Shown: one piece after another, positions 1 to 11,372 of the stretch
How positions within the stretch are numbered: the first letter of the stretch is position 1
How the letters are laid out: the number at the start of each line of letters is the position of its first letter
Notes under the pieces: generated by a model
The model's database searches: none
Seen by the model: the letters and a program-made list of their open reading frames with translations, nothing else
Told to the model about the DNA's origin: nothing
Made by a program: the position numbers and the translations under genes
Origin: Viola odorata
Lineage: Eukaryota > Streptophyta > Magnoliopsida > Malpighiales > Violaceae
Assembly: GCA_963691705.1 (NCBI GenBank)
Contig: OY829544.1
Location: 40,383,917 to 40,447,916 of the forward strand
DNA length: 64,000 nucleotides
Direction: 5' to 3'

Positions 1-1669
1 TACAACTGGTTTCAAGACCGTCTTCTTTTTTTTCATAATTTTTGTTCACTCTATTGTTTTTTGCTAATTTTAGACTACTCTCTCGTGTAGCGTTTCCCTC
101 GAACAGTCGATTCTTATGTGCTATATTTATGTTCATATTAGCTGAATTTTGGTTCAGTGATTTTTTTTGCACCATATACATATATGTAGTCCTATATAGT
201 TGGAGTTTAAGATTTTTGATTGTTCCCGTTTTCTTGTATGGCGTTTTGGACTCCTTTAACTCATCAAGTAGAGATGACCAGCTGCGCAAATAATTAAAGC
301 TGGACATTTTTTTAGTAAAATTGCGTTACAAGATGTTCTATGACAAGAAATGAAATGCTGGAGCTAACTAGAACAGAACGAAACGATCAACTAACAACAA
401 TTACACTTGGAAGCCCATCATGCACTCTTCTTTCCAAAGAAAAATCTTAGAAATAATAGGATCCAGCAAAAATTGCAAAAGCAAAAGGTGGAAAAAGAAC
501 AAACCCAGTTTCAGGAAGAATGAGCTTTTAGAATAGTGTCCGCAAATGAACCAGTAATTCGACTCTACATTGCATCAAAGTAGCAATCTAAAAGCAGTAT
601 GAAGAAAACATCAGAAACGAATCGACATCTACAGGAGCTGCTTTCAAAGTTCAAACCAGAAGATACCTCCTTCATTCACCACACGCATATTGAGAGCAAA
701 GATGCGGTAGTCACTTCCAATCGCCACAACTACAAGAGCTCTTAATCTATTTTGTCTATGAGGGGGAAAATGACATCAAGGACTACAATCATAGTATTCG
801 ACCATACGTGCTTTGGGTGAATAATATGACAAGTAACTTAAGCATATAGAGGCAGGTGCTTGGCTAGTATTATGCAGACGCATTCTGAAAATGAAAGTCA
901 TGAGAAGTTCTAAATAGCAATAGAATCAGTCTCTTCGTTACACCTTACATAGAACGCGAGCAGTCGTATATAAAAGCCAATGAAACTATCAATTGCGAGA
1001 AGTAAATCACACAAAAATCTTCCTTAAAAGCATAAGCATATATTTTGTGCTGAATTATAGCTAGCAAGATAAAACGCACACTAGCTTGTTCTGTAACTTT
1101 TCAACATGGCAATGAGCAATATTGGAGAGTGTGTATCTGGTAAATATGATATAACAAGAAGAGGAGAAATTATTTGGCGATGCAGCATGGAAAGGAAGGA
1201 AATAGCCAATGTTGAGCACCACAAAGCCGATATTTGAGCAATACCAACACACTATAGATAGGAACAACTTCTGCTCAGGTAACCAAACAGCAAAGATCAT
1301 ATAAAGTCAATTCATTGCAAATCATCCCAATGAAGAAATGGGGCAATAATAACAGGAGAGAAAAAGAACCTGCACAGATTGTATATTCAATGTGTATTAC
1401 AGTTCATCGCTACAACAAGAAATGAAACATTTGAGCTATATCTCTTGCTCAAACTAATAGTACAAAGACTTCATCTAGAGAGTAAGAACATTACCGTAAC
1501 TTGAAGACCAATCAAACAGTAAAACTCATATCCCATCATGCACCCTTTTCTCCATAATCTGCACAACTTCGATATAAAACCCCAGCCAAGTTCACTGATG
1601 AAGGACAGTATACAATAAGAACACACCAGCAATATGAACCCAACAACGTACATTTTTTGTTATACCTAT
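1..1669. other. 3' flank of the phytolongin gene, no gene recognised
   Basis: This stretch lies downstream of the minus-strand phytolongin gene and must hold its 3' untranslated region. Only short, low-quality reading frames occur (the longest is about 80 codons) and none resembles a known protein. I see no RNA gene and no transposon ends. Confidence 0.4.
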
Positions 1670-2425
1670 TCAATCAACAATGCACTTAAATCCTCTGCAA
1701 ACCAACAACCAAACACAAAACAAGACAATACAGATAACCACATCCAGTATCAACACCACCAAAACGTGCTTCTTCCAAATCTGCTTCGCCTTTTGCTTGT
1801 TATCCCCAAAATAAAACCCACCAGAACCACCTTTGTGCATCATTCGAACAGATAGTTCCCTACTACGATTCGCGCCAGCATCGTCACCATTCTTGCCATG
1901 ATGAGGATCATCATTGCCCTCTCCGAAAGACCCCTTCTTCTTCAACATCCCTGATGTCTTCGTTGGCTTAAAATCCGAGGGTTTTTCCACACTTCTCCTC
2001 CCACCCAAGTGTCGATTCCGACTGCCCGTTGAGTCCACCAATGAAGAATCCACATCCAATCCCAACATGTCCCTGAAAAGAGGATTGAATTGAGCCTGAA
2101 AACAAAGAGGAGCAAGCTTATCACATCGTTTAGACACCATAAACTCCTCGAAAGTGCTCTTTGCGCGATTCAGGAACCAGAAAGCCTCAGATTTCTCAAG
2201 GTTGTCATGGGAAATAACGAAATAGGCAAATGGGTCATTGATTAAGAAGGTGTAGCTCTTCTTGAGAATGGTGTGGCAGAATATGGAGTGGTTAGGTGGG
2301 GTTTTCTCGATGCAACGCTGAGCTATGGTTTCAATTCCAGGTTCTATGGAAGGTGAGAATTCCGTGAGAATTGTGGACCCCTTAGCGACGCAGGCATAGA
2401 TGATGAGACTCGGATTGGAAATCAT
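1670..2425 (-). CDS. Phytolongin (longin-domain, SNARE-less membrane protein)
   Basis: A single-exon frame of 251 residues starts at an ATG at 2425-2423. Residues 1 to about 120 fit a longin (profilin-like) domain, with the typical opening SLIIYACVAKG and a SHDNLEKSEAFWFL segment. A charged, Gly/Ser/Lys-rich linker (about 125-215) replaces the coiled SNARE motif of the VAMP7 family. Residues 220-243 form one hydrophobic tail anchor (HVLVVLILDVVICIVLF...), followed by eight residues. This order, longin, linker without SNARE core, tail anchor, is that of plant phytolongins (Phyl1/Phyl2), thought to act in the secretory or endomembrane system. Length matches the family's roughly 250 residues. 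No stops or frameshifts are seen; this is the only convincing host gene in the window. The Phyl1 versus Phyl2 subgroup is not resolved. Confidence 0.85.
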   Translation of the reverse strand: MISNPSLIIYACVAKGSTILTEFSPSIEPGIETIAQRCIEKTPPNHSIFCHTILKKSYTFLINDPFAYFVISHDNLEKSEAFWFLNRAKSTFEEFMVSKRCDKLAPLCFQAQFNPLFRDMLGLDVDSSLVDSTGSRNRHLGGRRSVEKPSDFKPTKTSGMLKKKGSFGEGNDDPHHGKNGDDAGANRSRELSVRMMHKGGSGGFYFGDNKQKAKQIWKKHVLVVLILDVVICIVLFCVWLLVCRGFKCIVD

Positions 2426-2837
2426 TGGTGGTATTTTGATCTCTTAGTTATCTTGCGGAGAAATGAATGAGCTTTTTGATCGGGAATTGAATTGAAAGGA
2501 GGAAAAGAGTTTCGCAAACCAAAGTAAGGAACTTTTTTTTTTTTCCGTTCTTCCTAGTGGAAATATTTCGCCAACGCTGCTGGATCAGCGTTGGATTCTT
2601 TCTTTTTCCCTGTGGGGCATGGAAATGGGGGATGAAGGAGAAGGAGGAGTTAGATTCGTTAGAAAACAGGGAAGAATACAGAATAACTTTTACGATTTTT
2701 TGTTTTTTTTTGTTTTAGAGCTCCAATTAAGAGTTAGAACCCGCAAATTCTTTTTTCTGAGTTTAATTATATATAAATTAAAGACAAAAATGAAATATAT
2801 TTATGAAAATTATTGATATGGTTCTCTAGTAAAGTTG
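2426..2837 (-). other. 5' flank and probable 5' UTR of the phytolongin gene
   Basis: About 410 bases upstream of the phytolongin start codon, with T-rich runs on the plus strand near 2530 and 2700. The promoter should lie here, but no unambiguous TATA box decides the start site. The 65-codon plus-strand frame here is low-complexity and not supported. Confidence 0.3.

Positions 2838-2893
<56 letters not shown>
2838..2893. repeat. (ATT)n microsatellite
   Basis: About 18 uninterrupted ATT/TTA units, followed at once by TATCAATTTAAG. It lies between the phytolongin gene and the transposon block. Confidence 0.95.
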
Positions 2894-3284
2894 CAATTTA
2901 AGTTAAAAAATTTGAATTTGAGGTTTATTCTCCCCGTTTATGTAGGAAATATTACGTGGCATTCACAATTAGTTGTTGTTTGTTATTAAAAAGTATTTTC
3001 ATTAGACTTTGTTTCTTTCTCCATAATATTTTGTTGGAACGATTAGTTGGTTAAAAATAACTATTTGTTAACACATGAAGCTATAGCACATTTCATTTTA
3101 TGGAAAAGTTATACATTATTTTTGGTGTTCTATTTCTACGTGTTCATTAGAATCGTCCAACTAATAAAATGATTACATATAAATAGTGATTAATTATAGG
3201 TAGAAAAAATTTAATCATCGGATTAAATAATAATTATAATATAATTAATTTTTAAAAAATATATTACATCTAAAAATTTAAGTT
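2894..3284. other. AT-rich spacer between host gene and transposon block
   Basis: AT-rich DNA with no coding signal. Its right edge is where homology to the reverse transcriptase of element C stops abruptly (about 3285), so element C was truncated here. Confidence 0.4.
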
Positions 3285-4786
3285 GGCGTTGAAGCTTCTT
3301 GACAAAGCGCCTATAAAAGCTCGCCAAACCATGGAATGAATACATGTCACTCGCTCTCTTTAGAGTTGGCCACTCCTTGATCTTCTCCTCGTCCACCTTC
3401 ACGCCATCTACACTCACAATAGAGCCAAAAAAATTGACTTGTTCCAAAGCAAAGGAACACTTGTTAAGCTTAGCTTATAATTGTTGTTCACGAAGTGTAA
3501 CAAAGACTATCCTAAGGTGTGAAACATATTCATCAAGTGATTTACTATAAATCAAGATATCATTAAAATAAACCACTATAAATTTACCAATGAAGTGCCT
3601 AAGAACATGATTCATCAATCTCATGAAGGTATTAGGAGCATTAGTCAACCCAAACTGCATAACCATCCATTCATATAGACCATACTTAGTCTTAAAGGCC
3701 GTTTTTCACTCATCACCCTCTTTCATGCGAATTTGGTGGTAACCACTCATTAAATCAATTTTTGAAAATACTTTGTTACCACTTAATTCATCTAACATGT
3801 CATCCAAACGAGGTATAGGATAGCGATACTTTACAGTGATTTTGTTGGCCGTTTGACAATCGACACACATGCGCCAAGTTTCATCTTTCCTAGGAACCAA
3901 GGTCACGGGCATGACATATGAGGACAAGCTTTCCCTTACATATCCACGACTAAGTAGCTCATCTACTTGCCTCTGCAACTCCTTGGTCTCCTCGGGGTTG
4001 CTTTTATAGGCTGGTCGGTTAGGAATTGATGAATCGGGCATAAAATCAATTTGATGCTCAATTCCTCGGATTGGTGGCAGATCGGGTGGCATCTCGTCGG
4101 GCAAAACATCCTTAAACTCCTGCAAAAGAGAAGAAATACCAAGAGGAACATAATTCAAAGGATTAGGATTAGAGGTGCTTAGGCATAAAGGCCTAAAGCG
4201 AAGTAAAAACAATGGGCGGCTTGCGCCAAAACTTAATTTTTGCATCATTAAAGCTTGCCTCACTTCTCTCCCTTTGGCATAAACACTCAATTTCTTTTTT
4301 GAATCCTCTCCTTTTGATTTAGAAGTGCCAATTTTCGCATGCTCATTCTTTTCTGTCAAGTGTTTTCCTCTTTCATGCTCACTCTTTTCATGCGGGCTGT
4401 TTTGCTCACTTTCTCTCTTCCCATGCTCACTCTTTTCATGGGAGCTATTCTTCTCACAATTTCCCTCTTTCTTTTCAACACTCAACCCTCCTTTTCTCTC
4501 TCTTAATCTTCCAAGTGATCTCATATTCGGCATAGAACTTAACTAGCCATTGTTGATCCTCAAAGACTCGTGTTGGTGTTAACGGAGCAAGTGTGAACTT
4601 CTTTCCATCCTTCACTAACTTGTAGTGATTTCTCCTTCCTTCATGAGTTGTTTCCCTATCAAATTTCCATGGCCTACCAAGCAATATATGGTTGGATTGC
4701 ATTGGAACGACATCACAAAGGATCTCATGTACTTGCCAATGGAGAATGACACTAAGAATTGCTTTGTTACTTTTAGTTCATTCCCG
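3285..4786 (-). pseudogene. Element C protease C-terminus and reverse transcriptase (broken)
   Basis: Consecutive minus-strand frames (4702-4475, 4533-3706, 3666-3475, 3447-3285) match a gypsy polyprotein interrupted by frameshifts and stops. Visible are the protease tail (HILLGRPWKFDRETTHEG), a Lys/Glu/His-rich linker, the reverse-transcriptase fingers (ETWRMCVDCQTANKITVKYR), motif A with its Asp (FSKIDLMSGYHQIR) and the [17 protein letters not shown] helix. The catalytic box is YFND rather than YFDD, so one catalytic Asp is lost. The copy ends in the connection domain near 3285. It continues the protease fragment at 30476-30825; 25.7 kb of later insertions lie between. The closest intact-order relative here is element F (60130-63935). 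Confidence 0.85.
4300..4460 (-). repeat. Short coding tandem repeat (HEKSEH) in the protease-RT linker of element C
   Basis: The linker encodes repeated blocks of the type S-x-HEKSEHxK. On the plus strand this shows as recurrent ATGCTCACTCTTTTCATG blocks. The same linker repeat occurs in element F (about 63190-63330) and once or twice in element B (about 31920-31950), so it is a family feature and not a chance repeat. Confidence 0.7.
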
Positions 4787-5748
4787 TGGGGAGATTTGAT
4801 TGAGCTATTATTGTAGTGGTTTTACCACTTATCTTCTGGCATTTTTTAATAATATTCCATTGAATTCTACGGATATTCTTTGATTATCGCAGGAAATGAC
4901 TTTGCGGAGAGTGAAGCAGAAAAGGAGAAGGACGACCCAACTTCTAGACCATTTTGGAATGGACGTATCCCTGACTGGTTGTTTGAACTAGACCGACCGC
5001 GCATAGCACATTCTTGGCCAAGACGGACTGGTTTGGCCTACCGCCTGGCAATCAGGAGCACCATTTTTGGACGCGTTGTCTTCGCGCCCCGCCTCCCATT
5101 TTTGTTTGTAAAGAATTCTATTTTTGGGAGGAGATCTTTCAAATACGAACCAACGACAATTTAACGTTTAAGTAGGATTTTAAATTCCTTTATTTTCACC
5201 CTATTTTCCAGGAAGAGAGGACTTTATATACTCTTCCTAGGGTTTTGAGAGGGAGGCGACTCCTTCTCTGATTTGAATCCCTGTTGCATTTCACATACGT
5301 TTTGCTCCCTTGGAAACGGAGGATTGTTATCATTTTCAATACATTATTTAATTGTTTTTCGATTATGTGTATGAGTGGCTAAGCGCATCGTTCTTAGTAG
5401 AGGCGTTTAAGCATGAGCATGAGTTCATGAGACCTAATCGATCTTATTAATCTTTATATCTACATTTAATTGATCTCGCGATTATTCTTAACGTATTTTC
5501 TGATTGATTTTAGACGTAGCTAATCTAGAATTGAACAGATCACGCAGCAATCATTCTTCTTGGTTATGGATTATCGACCAAGAGGATCGAAGTAGACACC
5601 TACGTGCTACCGGCGGGATCGGGAAACGGTAGGGGGAAAGGTTAATCAGATCCAGTCTCGATTGATGCCCGGGGATACTAGTCTGGAGTTGTCTTCCCCT
5701 AGTCGATCATCTGCCAACTCAGTAAACCCTTTAACTAGCAAGGTGCAC
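4787..5748 (+). mobile_element. Element D, left arm (probable solo LTR split by the Ogre)
   Basis: This block separates the element C protease fragments together with its right arm at 30025-30472. It begins TGGGGAG at the point where homology to element C stops, and the right arm ends GGCACTCA. It carries a TATA-like ACTTTATATA at about 5221, which would fit an LTR in plus orientation of about 1.4 kb. A 94-codon plus-strand frame (4880-5164) has no recognisable domain. The flanking 5-mers (TCCCG and GTCAG) do not match, so a clean target-site duplication is not shown and the LTR call is an inference. Confidence 0.4.
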
Positions 5749-6639
5749 TGTCGCGCCCCCACGAAAATTAAAAACTCGCGAGTGTGCAACGAAATTTGGG
5801 ACCTTACAATGCTCAGCGTAGACAGACGCCTCGCAACATGCAATGAAGTTGCCACCCTAATTTGGTTGCTAGGCTTTAGGGAACCTTAATCGTCATGGCA
5901 TAGGAAATATAATAAGTAAAAAAAACTAAAGGCACAAAAAAGGGGTCTGGACCCCAGACAAAAGGTTCGGGGTCGTATTATGGTCTCGGGAAGGTGTTAG
6001 GCACCCGAGTCACATCCGAAAATGGTTACCGGTTGATGAGAGAGGTGTTTGATGAAAATGCGTTTTATTTTGAAAAAGGGGGCCCTCAGAGGAATCGTCA
6101 CTTTAGCCTTTTCCACAATCGGGACCGTTCAAAAATAATAAAAAAGATCTTTCGGACGGGGTTACCGTTTATCAAGATCAGTCTATTATTCTTGACCGTA
6201 ACGTGATGGGACTGAATTTTCTGTAAGACTGAATGAGCGCCCTCTTATTTCATCATCGGGCCATGCATGATTAGATTGATTGCTATGTGAACCTATCATG
6301 GATTGCTAATAGAGTACCAATTTTAAATGATTGGTTTTTGAAGTGGAAAACTGATGTGGGATCGAAAGTCCCCATGTACATGCAGTCAATATATGCGAGA
6401 ATTTAAAATCACATGAATATGGCATTTGAAGCGACTCTTTAAACACGTTGTTCATGTGGGTTGATTTTAATTCTAACAGTTCTATATATCATGCGTACGA
6501 CTGCTATTTTACGAAAAAGCGCTGAATAAATAAAAGGGAATCGAAAGGCGTACTTTCGAGCGAAGCTTGAATTTAAAACCTACAAAGTGAGAGTATTAGT
6601 GATAGCTTGAGAAAGAAGTAAACAATTTTATGAGTGCGA

Positions 6640-7980
6640 AAATTTAAATGACAGTTGATTGCATACGAGAAATGATGAATTTTGCGTATACGAAAGTGAG
6701 ATGCTGGGTTTGACAAAAATGATGACAGTTGTTTGTATGCGAAAAATGATGGATTTTACGCATACGAGAATTTAAATGCTGAGCTGATTTGCATGCGATA
6801 AATGATTGATTTTACGCATACGAAATTTAAATGTTGGGTTGATCGTATGTGAAAAATGATTGATTTTACACATACGAGAATTTAAATGTTAGGGTGATTG
6901 CATGCGAAAAATGATTGATTTTACGCATGTGAGAATTTTAACAGTGCTACGTGATTGCATGCGAAAAATGATTGATTTTAAGCATGTGAGAATTAAAATG
7001 CTACGTTGATTGCATGCGAAAAATGATTGATTTTACGCATGTGAAAATTAAAATGCTACGTTGATTGCATGCGAAAAATGATTGATTTTTAAGCATGTGA
7101 GAATTAAAATGCTACGTGATTGCATGCGAAAAATGATTGATTTTAAGCATGTGAGAATTAAAATGCTACGTTGATTGCATGCGAAAAATGATTGATTTTA
7201 AGCATGTGAGAATCTAACATCTACGTGATTGCATGCGAAGAATGATTGATTTTACGCATGTGAGAATTAAAATGCTACGTGATTGCATGCGAAAAATGAT
7301 TGATTTTAAGCATGTGAGAATTAAAATGCTACGTTGATTGCATGCGAAAAATGATTGATTTTAAGCATGTGAGAATCTAACATCTACGTGATTGCATGCG
7401 AAGAATGATTGATTTTACGCATGTGAGAATTAAAATGCTACGTGATTGCATGCGAAAAATGATTGATTTTAAGCATGTGAGAATTAAAATGCTACGTGAT
7501 TGCATGCGGAAAATGATTGATTTTAAGCATGTGAGAATCTAACATCTACGTGATTGCATGCGAAGAATGATTGATTTTACGCATGTGAGAATTAAAATGC
7601 TACGTTGATTGCATGCGAAAAATGATTGATTTTAAGCATGTGAGAATCTAACATCTACGTGATTGCATGCGAAAAATGATTGATTTTAAGCATGCGAGAA
7701 TTAAAATGCTACGTGATTGCATGCGAAAAATGATTGATTTTAAGCATGTGAGAATTAAAATGCTACGTTGATTGCATGCGAAAAATGATTGATTTTAAGC
7801 ATGTGAGAATCTAACATCTACGTGATTGTATGCGAAGAATGATTGATTTTACGCATGTGAGAATTAAAATGCTACGTGATTGCATGCGAAAAATGATTGA
7901 TTTTACGCATGGGAGAATTTAATATCTACGTTGATTGCATGCGAAAAATGATTGATTTTAAGCATATGAGAATTTAACAG
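6640..7980. repeat. LTR tandem array of ~54-bp hairpin units (left copy)
   Basis: About twenty tandem units of 53-55 bp plus four more diverged units at the left edge. Each unit contains an inverted repeat of the type CATGCGAAAAAT, loop GATTG, ATTTTACGCATG (12-bp stem, one mismatch). Two unit tails alternate (ATTAAAATGCTACG and TCTAACATCTACG) in a roughly three-unit higher-order pattern. In the diverged units the arms change together: GTATGCG with CGCATAC (6735-6741, 6759-6765) and CGTATGTG with CACATACG (6844-6851, 6869-6876). Confidence 0.92.
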
Positions 7981-8039
7981 TTGGATAATTTGCAGAAAGT
8001 AGAGAGTTGATATTTGCGAAAAATAAAACAATTGATATT

Positions 8040-8320
8040 TGCAGAAAATAAAGCAGTTGATATTTGCGGAAGGATTTTCAGCAGTTGTGCGAAAAATTAA
8101 AGCAGTTGATATTGCGGAAAATAAAACAATTGATATTTGCAGAAAATAAAACAGTTGATATTGCGGAAGGATTTCCAGCAGTTTTGCGAAAAATTAAAGC
8201 AGTTGATATTGCGGAAAATAAAACAATTGATATTTGCAGAAAATAAAACAGTTGATATTGCGGAAGGATTTCCAGCAGTTTTGCGAAAAATTAAAGCAGT
8301 TGATATTGCGGAAATTAAAG
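8040..8320. repeat. 97-bp tandem repeat in the Ogre LTR (left copy)
   Basis: The block beginning GCGGAAGGATT recurs at 8066, 8163 and 8260, a 97-bp period. It contains sub-repeats built on CAGTTGATATTGCGGAAA. Small frames read through it on both strands are by-products of the repeat and are not genes. Confidence 0.9.
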
Positions 8321-8399
8321 TGCGACCGTCCACGTAGGCGGTAAAAATAAATAACTGAATTTTTAAATTGCAGAAAATAAAGTGCGGAAATTTAAAGTG

Positions 8400-8572
8400 C
8401 TAAGAATTAAAACAGTTGATAAGTGCAGAAAATTAAACAGTTGATACGTGCAGAAAATTAAACAGTTGATAAGTGCAGAAAATTAAACAGTTGATAAGTG
8501 CAGAAAATTAAACAGTTGATAAGTGCAGAAAATTAAACAGTTGATAAGTGCAGAAAATTAAACAGTTGATAC
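8400..8572. repeat. 25-bp tandem repeat in the Ogre LTR (left copy)
   Basis: About seven copies of a 25-bp unit containing CAGTTGATAAGTGCAGAAA. The unit shares CAGTTGAT and GCAGAAAAT with the 97-bp repeat beside it, so both probably grew from one short seed. Confidence 0.93.
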
Positions 8573-9222
8573 TACGAGAAATTAACGTACGATGCGTACG
8601 AATTATTTTTACGAAAAACTTGCGATTTGAAATTTCGGAAAGAATTAAAAATCGGAGGGACCTAATTGAAAACTTTGAAAACTTAGGAGGGGGGCCAAAA
8701 CGGCGCCGTGTGATGAATAGGCATGGCACTATTCATCACCCCCTCCTTTGGTCGCCGGAGCTACTGCCGGCGACCCAACTCCGGCCACACTTGGCCGTTT
8801 TGAAAAATGGACGTACCGAAATGTTCGTCTCTTCGACGACTTTCCGACCGTATAAACCTCGATTTTGAGTTTGACTCGTACAAAATTTAATTTCGAAAAA
8901 ACGACCGAACCGTTAATTATCAAAAACTAATTAATTCGAACAATCTAGCCAACAATTTTCAAAATTGAAAGCATGTATTTAATCTACATTACGTATGTGA
9001 ATTAATAGCACAAAAACAATCAATTTATTTGCTCAAAATCAAGCCAAACGAAATTAAAGAAAACTTGCGCAGAAAAACTGAAGATGAGCTAGAGAGAGAA
9101 AGCTCACGTTTCAAACTTTGAACTGGATGATTGTCGCTCAATATGAGCAAGCTGATCAAGAGGGAGAAGGAGCAAGGGTTTCTTGCAATTTTGGTGCCCG
9201 TTTGAATGAAGACAGTGACTTG

Positions 9223-9231
9223 TATTTATAG
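9223..9231 (-). promoter_or_regulatory. TATA box in the Ogre 3' LTR (left copy)
   Basis: CTATAAATA on the minus strand, identical in position within the LTR to the one at 29032-29040. In the 3' LTR it would drive read-out transcription towards element D and the remnant of element C. Confidence 0.6.
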
Positions 9232-10218
9232 GCTTCAAACGCGTGAGGAGAGGGACGCGGCTGTGCGCGTGGAGGCCGCTTGGTCGCGGTGGCGGGGCTA
9301 CGACCGTGAGGTGGAGGGTCTAGGCTGCTGTGTGATGATTGACGAGGGGACGGGAAACGGTTTGGACGGGACAGGAGGTCGGAGCAGGCAGCTCGGTGGC
9401 TCGCTCTCCTGTTCATCCGTTCCCATGTTGTTCCCGTGTGCATGGCACACTTAAATGCTCAACCATTGATTTGGTTGACTATTTCTAGTTGACCAAGATC
9501 AATGGTTGAGATTAAATGGTCATTTATGCTATTTAAATGGCCTCGAGCCAAGTCCGACGAGCAAACGTTCGGACTTTTCGAACCGGGGGTACCAGCGCGT
9601 AGAGAAAATTATGACGGTTTTAACCGTATACAGCGAAGCATGAAAATTTCGCGTTTGACGCGTTTATTTTCGCGTTCAAAAGCGCGAAACGCTGGAACGG
9701 AAAAATAAAAATGTTACGCCGAAAATTACACGAAACGTTGTATACCGTTGCGAGCAGAAAAAAAGCTAGCAACTAGTTGATGGAAAACATTTAAAAGTCA
9801 AGCTGTGGTTCGAGCAGACTTACTCGGGTCCAATAAAAGCTCGAATAAAAATATTAATAAAATAATAAAAATACTAAAAAATGCGCTAAAACCCTAAAAA
9901 TCCTAAAATTCGTGAGATGACCAAAAATGCAGAAAAACTAGCATACGACTGCCGGATAGTCTAAAACGTGATTTTTTTTAGGCTAAAAATAATATTAATA
10001 ATAATAATGAAAATGCATGCCGAAAAATTGAAAATGCGATTTCGAAAGCTGACGATGCTAACGACGATGCAAAAATGCAACGAAACACCTAAAAATGCTA
10101 GCGATAGTAAACTAACTATAGATGACTGTAAATCAAGTAAAAATGACAGTAAATTAAATAAATGACAGAAATGCTAAAATTGATTAAAAATGGCGTCAAA
10201 ATTTGGGTATCAACAGTT

Positions 10219-10229
10219 GCCCCCTCTTT
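10219..10229 (-). other. Polypurine tract next to the Ogre 3' LTR
   Basis: On the minus strand AAAGAGGGGGC lies four bases before the LTR start TGTTGATACC. This is the expected primer for plus-strand DNA synthesis in an LTR retrotransposon and helps fix the orientation. Confidence 0.85.
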
Positions 10230-10269
10230 ACTGTCTTATTGAAGGATTTGATAAGCAGTAAAGACAGCC

Positions 10270-11372
10270 GCCCCTATATATATCCGAATTTTGGCGACAC
10301 AACAGGTCTTACCTCAAACCTACAGTGATGATGTCGCTCTGGGAGGAGGTAGTTTGATTGATGCTACCACTGGGGGTAAAAGGTGATTACTTGCCGTCAC
10401 TCTGGGAGGAGGAGATTGATTGCTGTCACTCTGGGAGGAGGAAATTGCTGTTGTCATCACTAGGGATTAACAGGTGATTGCTTGATGTCGCTCTGGGAGG
10501 AGGAGATAGGTTGTTGATCCTGCAAAGATATAAGCTTAGATCTACTCGGGTATTGAGAGAAACATAAGTTGCAGGAAGTGTAAATGATGACTACTCTGCT
10601 AGGGATGAAAAGTGATTTTACGACAACGTAAATGACGGCTCCACTGGGGGGTCTGACACGCAACAGACGTTGCCTAGGGAGGATGACGCGCTATTCGTAG
10701 ATGTACGAACGTTTCGCCCTAATGATGTCAACTCTAAGAGGAAGAAAATAATTATGCAGAAATGTAGAATTATGTGAAGGATATCACTCTGAGAGGGGAA
10801 GAAATGCTAAAGCTGAAAAAGGTAGATCTACGCTATGTTGTCACTCTGGGAGGAGAAGAAACGCTACGCTGGAAGCTACACTATGCTGTCACTCTGGGAG
10901 GAGGAGAATGCTATGCTGAAATCAAAAGAACGTTGATTCCCGTAGGAGATGACGCGAAATGCGGAAACTTAAACTAAGGTCACTCTGGGAGGAGGAGATG
11001 CTGTGCTGGAAGCTAAACTATGCTGTCACTCTGGGAGGAGAAGATGCTATGCTGAAATCTAAAGAAACGTCGATTCCCGTAGGAGACGACGCGAAATGCG
11101 GAAACTTAAACTAAGGTCACTCTGGGAGGAGAAGATGCTATGCTGGAAATTAAACTATGCTGTCACTCTGGGAGGAGAAGATGCTATGCTGGAAATTAAA
11201 CTATGCTGTCACTCTGGGAGGAGAAGATGCTATGCTGAAATCTTAAAGAACGTCGATTCCCGTAGGAGACGACGCGAAATGCGGAAACTTGAACTAAGGT
11301 CACTCTGGGAGGAGAAGATGCTATGCTGGAAATTATACTATGCTGTCACTCTGGGAGGAGAAGAATGCTAAT
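10270..11372. repeat. CACTCTGGGAGGAG repeats in the Ogre 3' untranslated region
   Basis: The motif CACTCTGGGAGGAG recurs about fifteen times. The first part (10330-10640) has dispersed copies; the second (10830-11372) has regular units of about 55 bp (GGAGGAGAAGATGCTATGCTG...) inside longer units that also hold CGTAGGAGACGACGCGAAATG. No protein homology is seen; the 91-codon plus-strand frame over it is a product of the repeat. Confidence 0.88.

Larger units (their letters stand above)
5749..10215 (-). repeat. Ogre 3' LTR (left copy)
   Basis: The 4467-bp left LTR is the 3' LTR in the minus-strand sense. It contains the same landmarks as the right copy: the hairpin array, a 97-bp repeat, a 25-bp repeat and a minus-strand TATA box at 9223-9231. 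Relative to the right copy it keeps 41 bp near 8793-8833 and lacks an 11-bp duplication near 6050; these account for the whole 30-bp length difference. Confidence 0.95.

Noticed and set aside
42..293. 83-codon plus-strand frame at the left edge as a membrane protein
   Set aside because: Hydrophobicity comes from T-rich DNA; no start context, relatives or partner feature support it.
4880..5164. 94-codon plus-strand frame in element D as a gene
   Set aside because: No recognisable domain, and it lies in a probable LTR.
6640..7980. CRISPR-like array of direct repeats
   Set aside because: The units are contiguous with no unique spacers, lie in an LTR of a plant retrotransposon and recur in the other LTR. 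It is a tandem repeat.
8064..8337. Small frames on both strands in the LTR (QLILRKIKQLIFAENK type)
   Set aside because: They mirror the 97-bp and 25-bp repeats, appear identically in both LTRs and lack any domain.
10774..11371. Plus-strand frames with a repeated LRSLWEEKMLCWKL-type sequence
   Set aside because: They follow the CACTCTGGGAGGAG repeat, are antisense to the element and have no protein relatives that I recognise.
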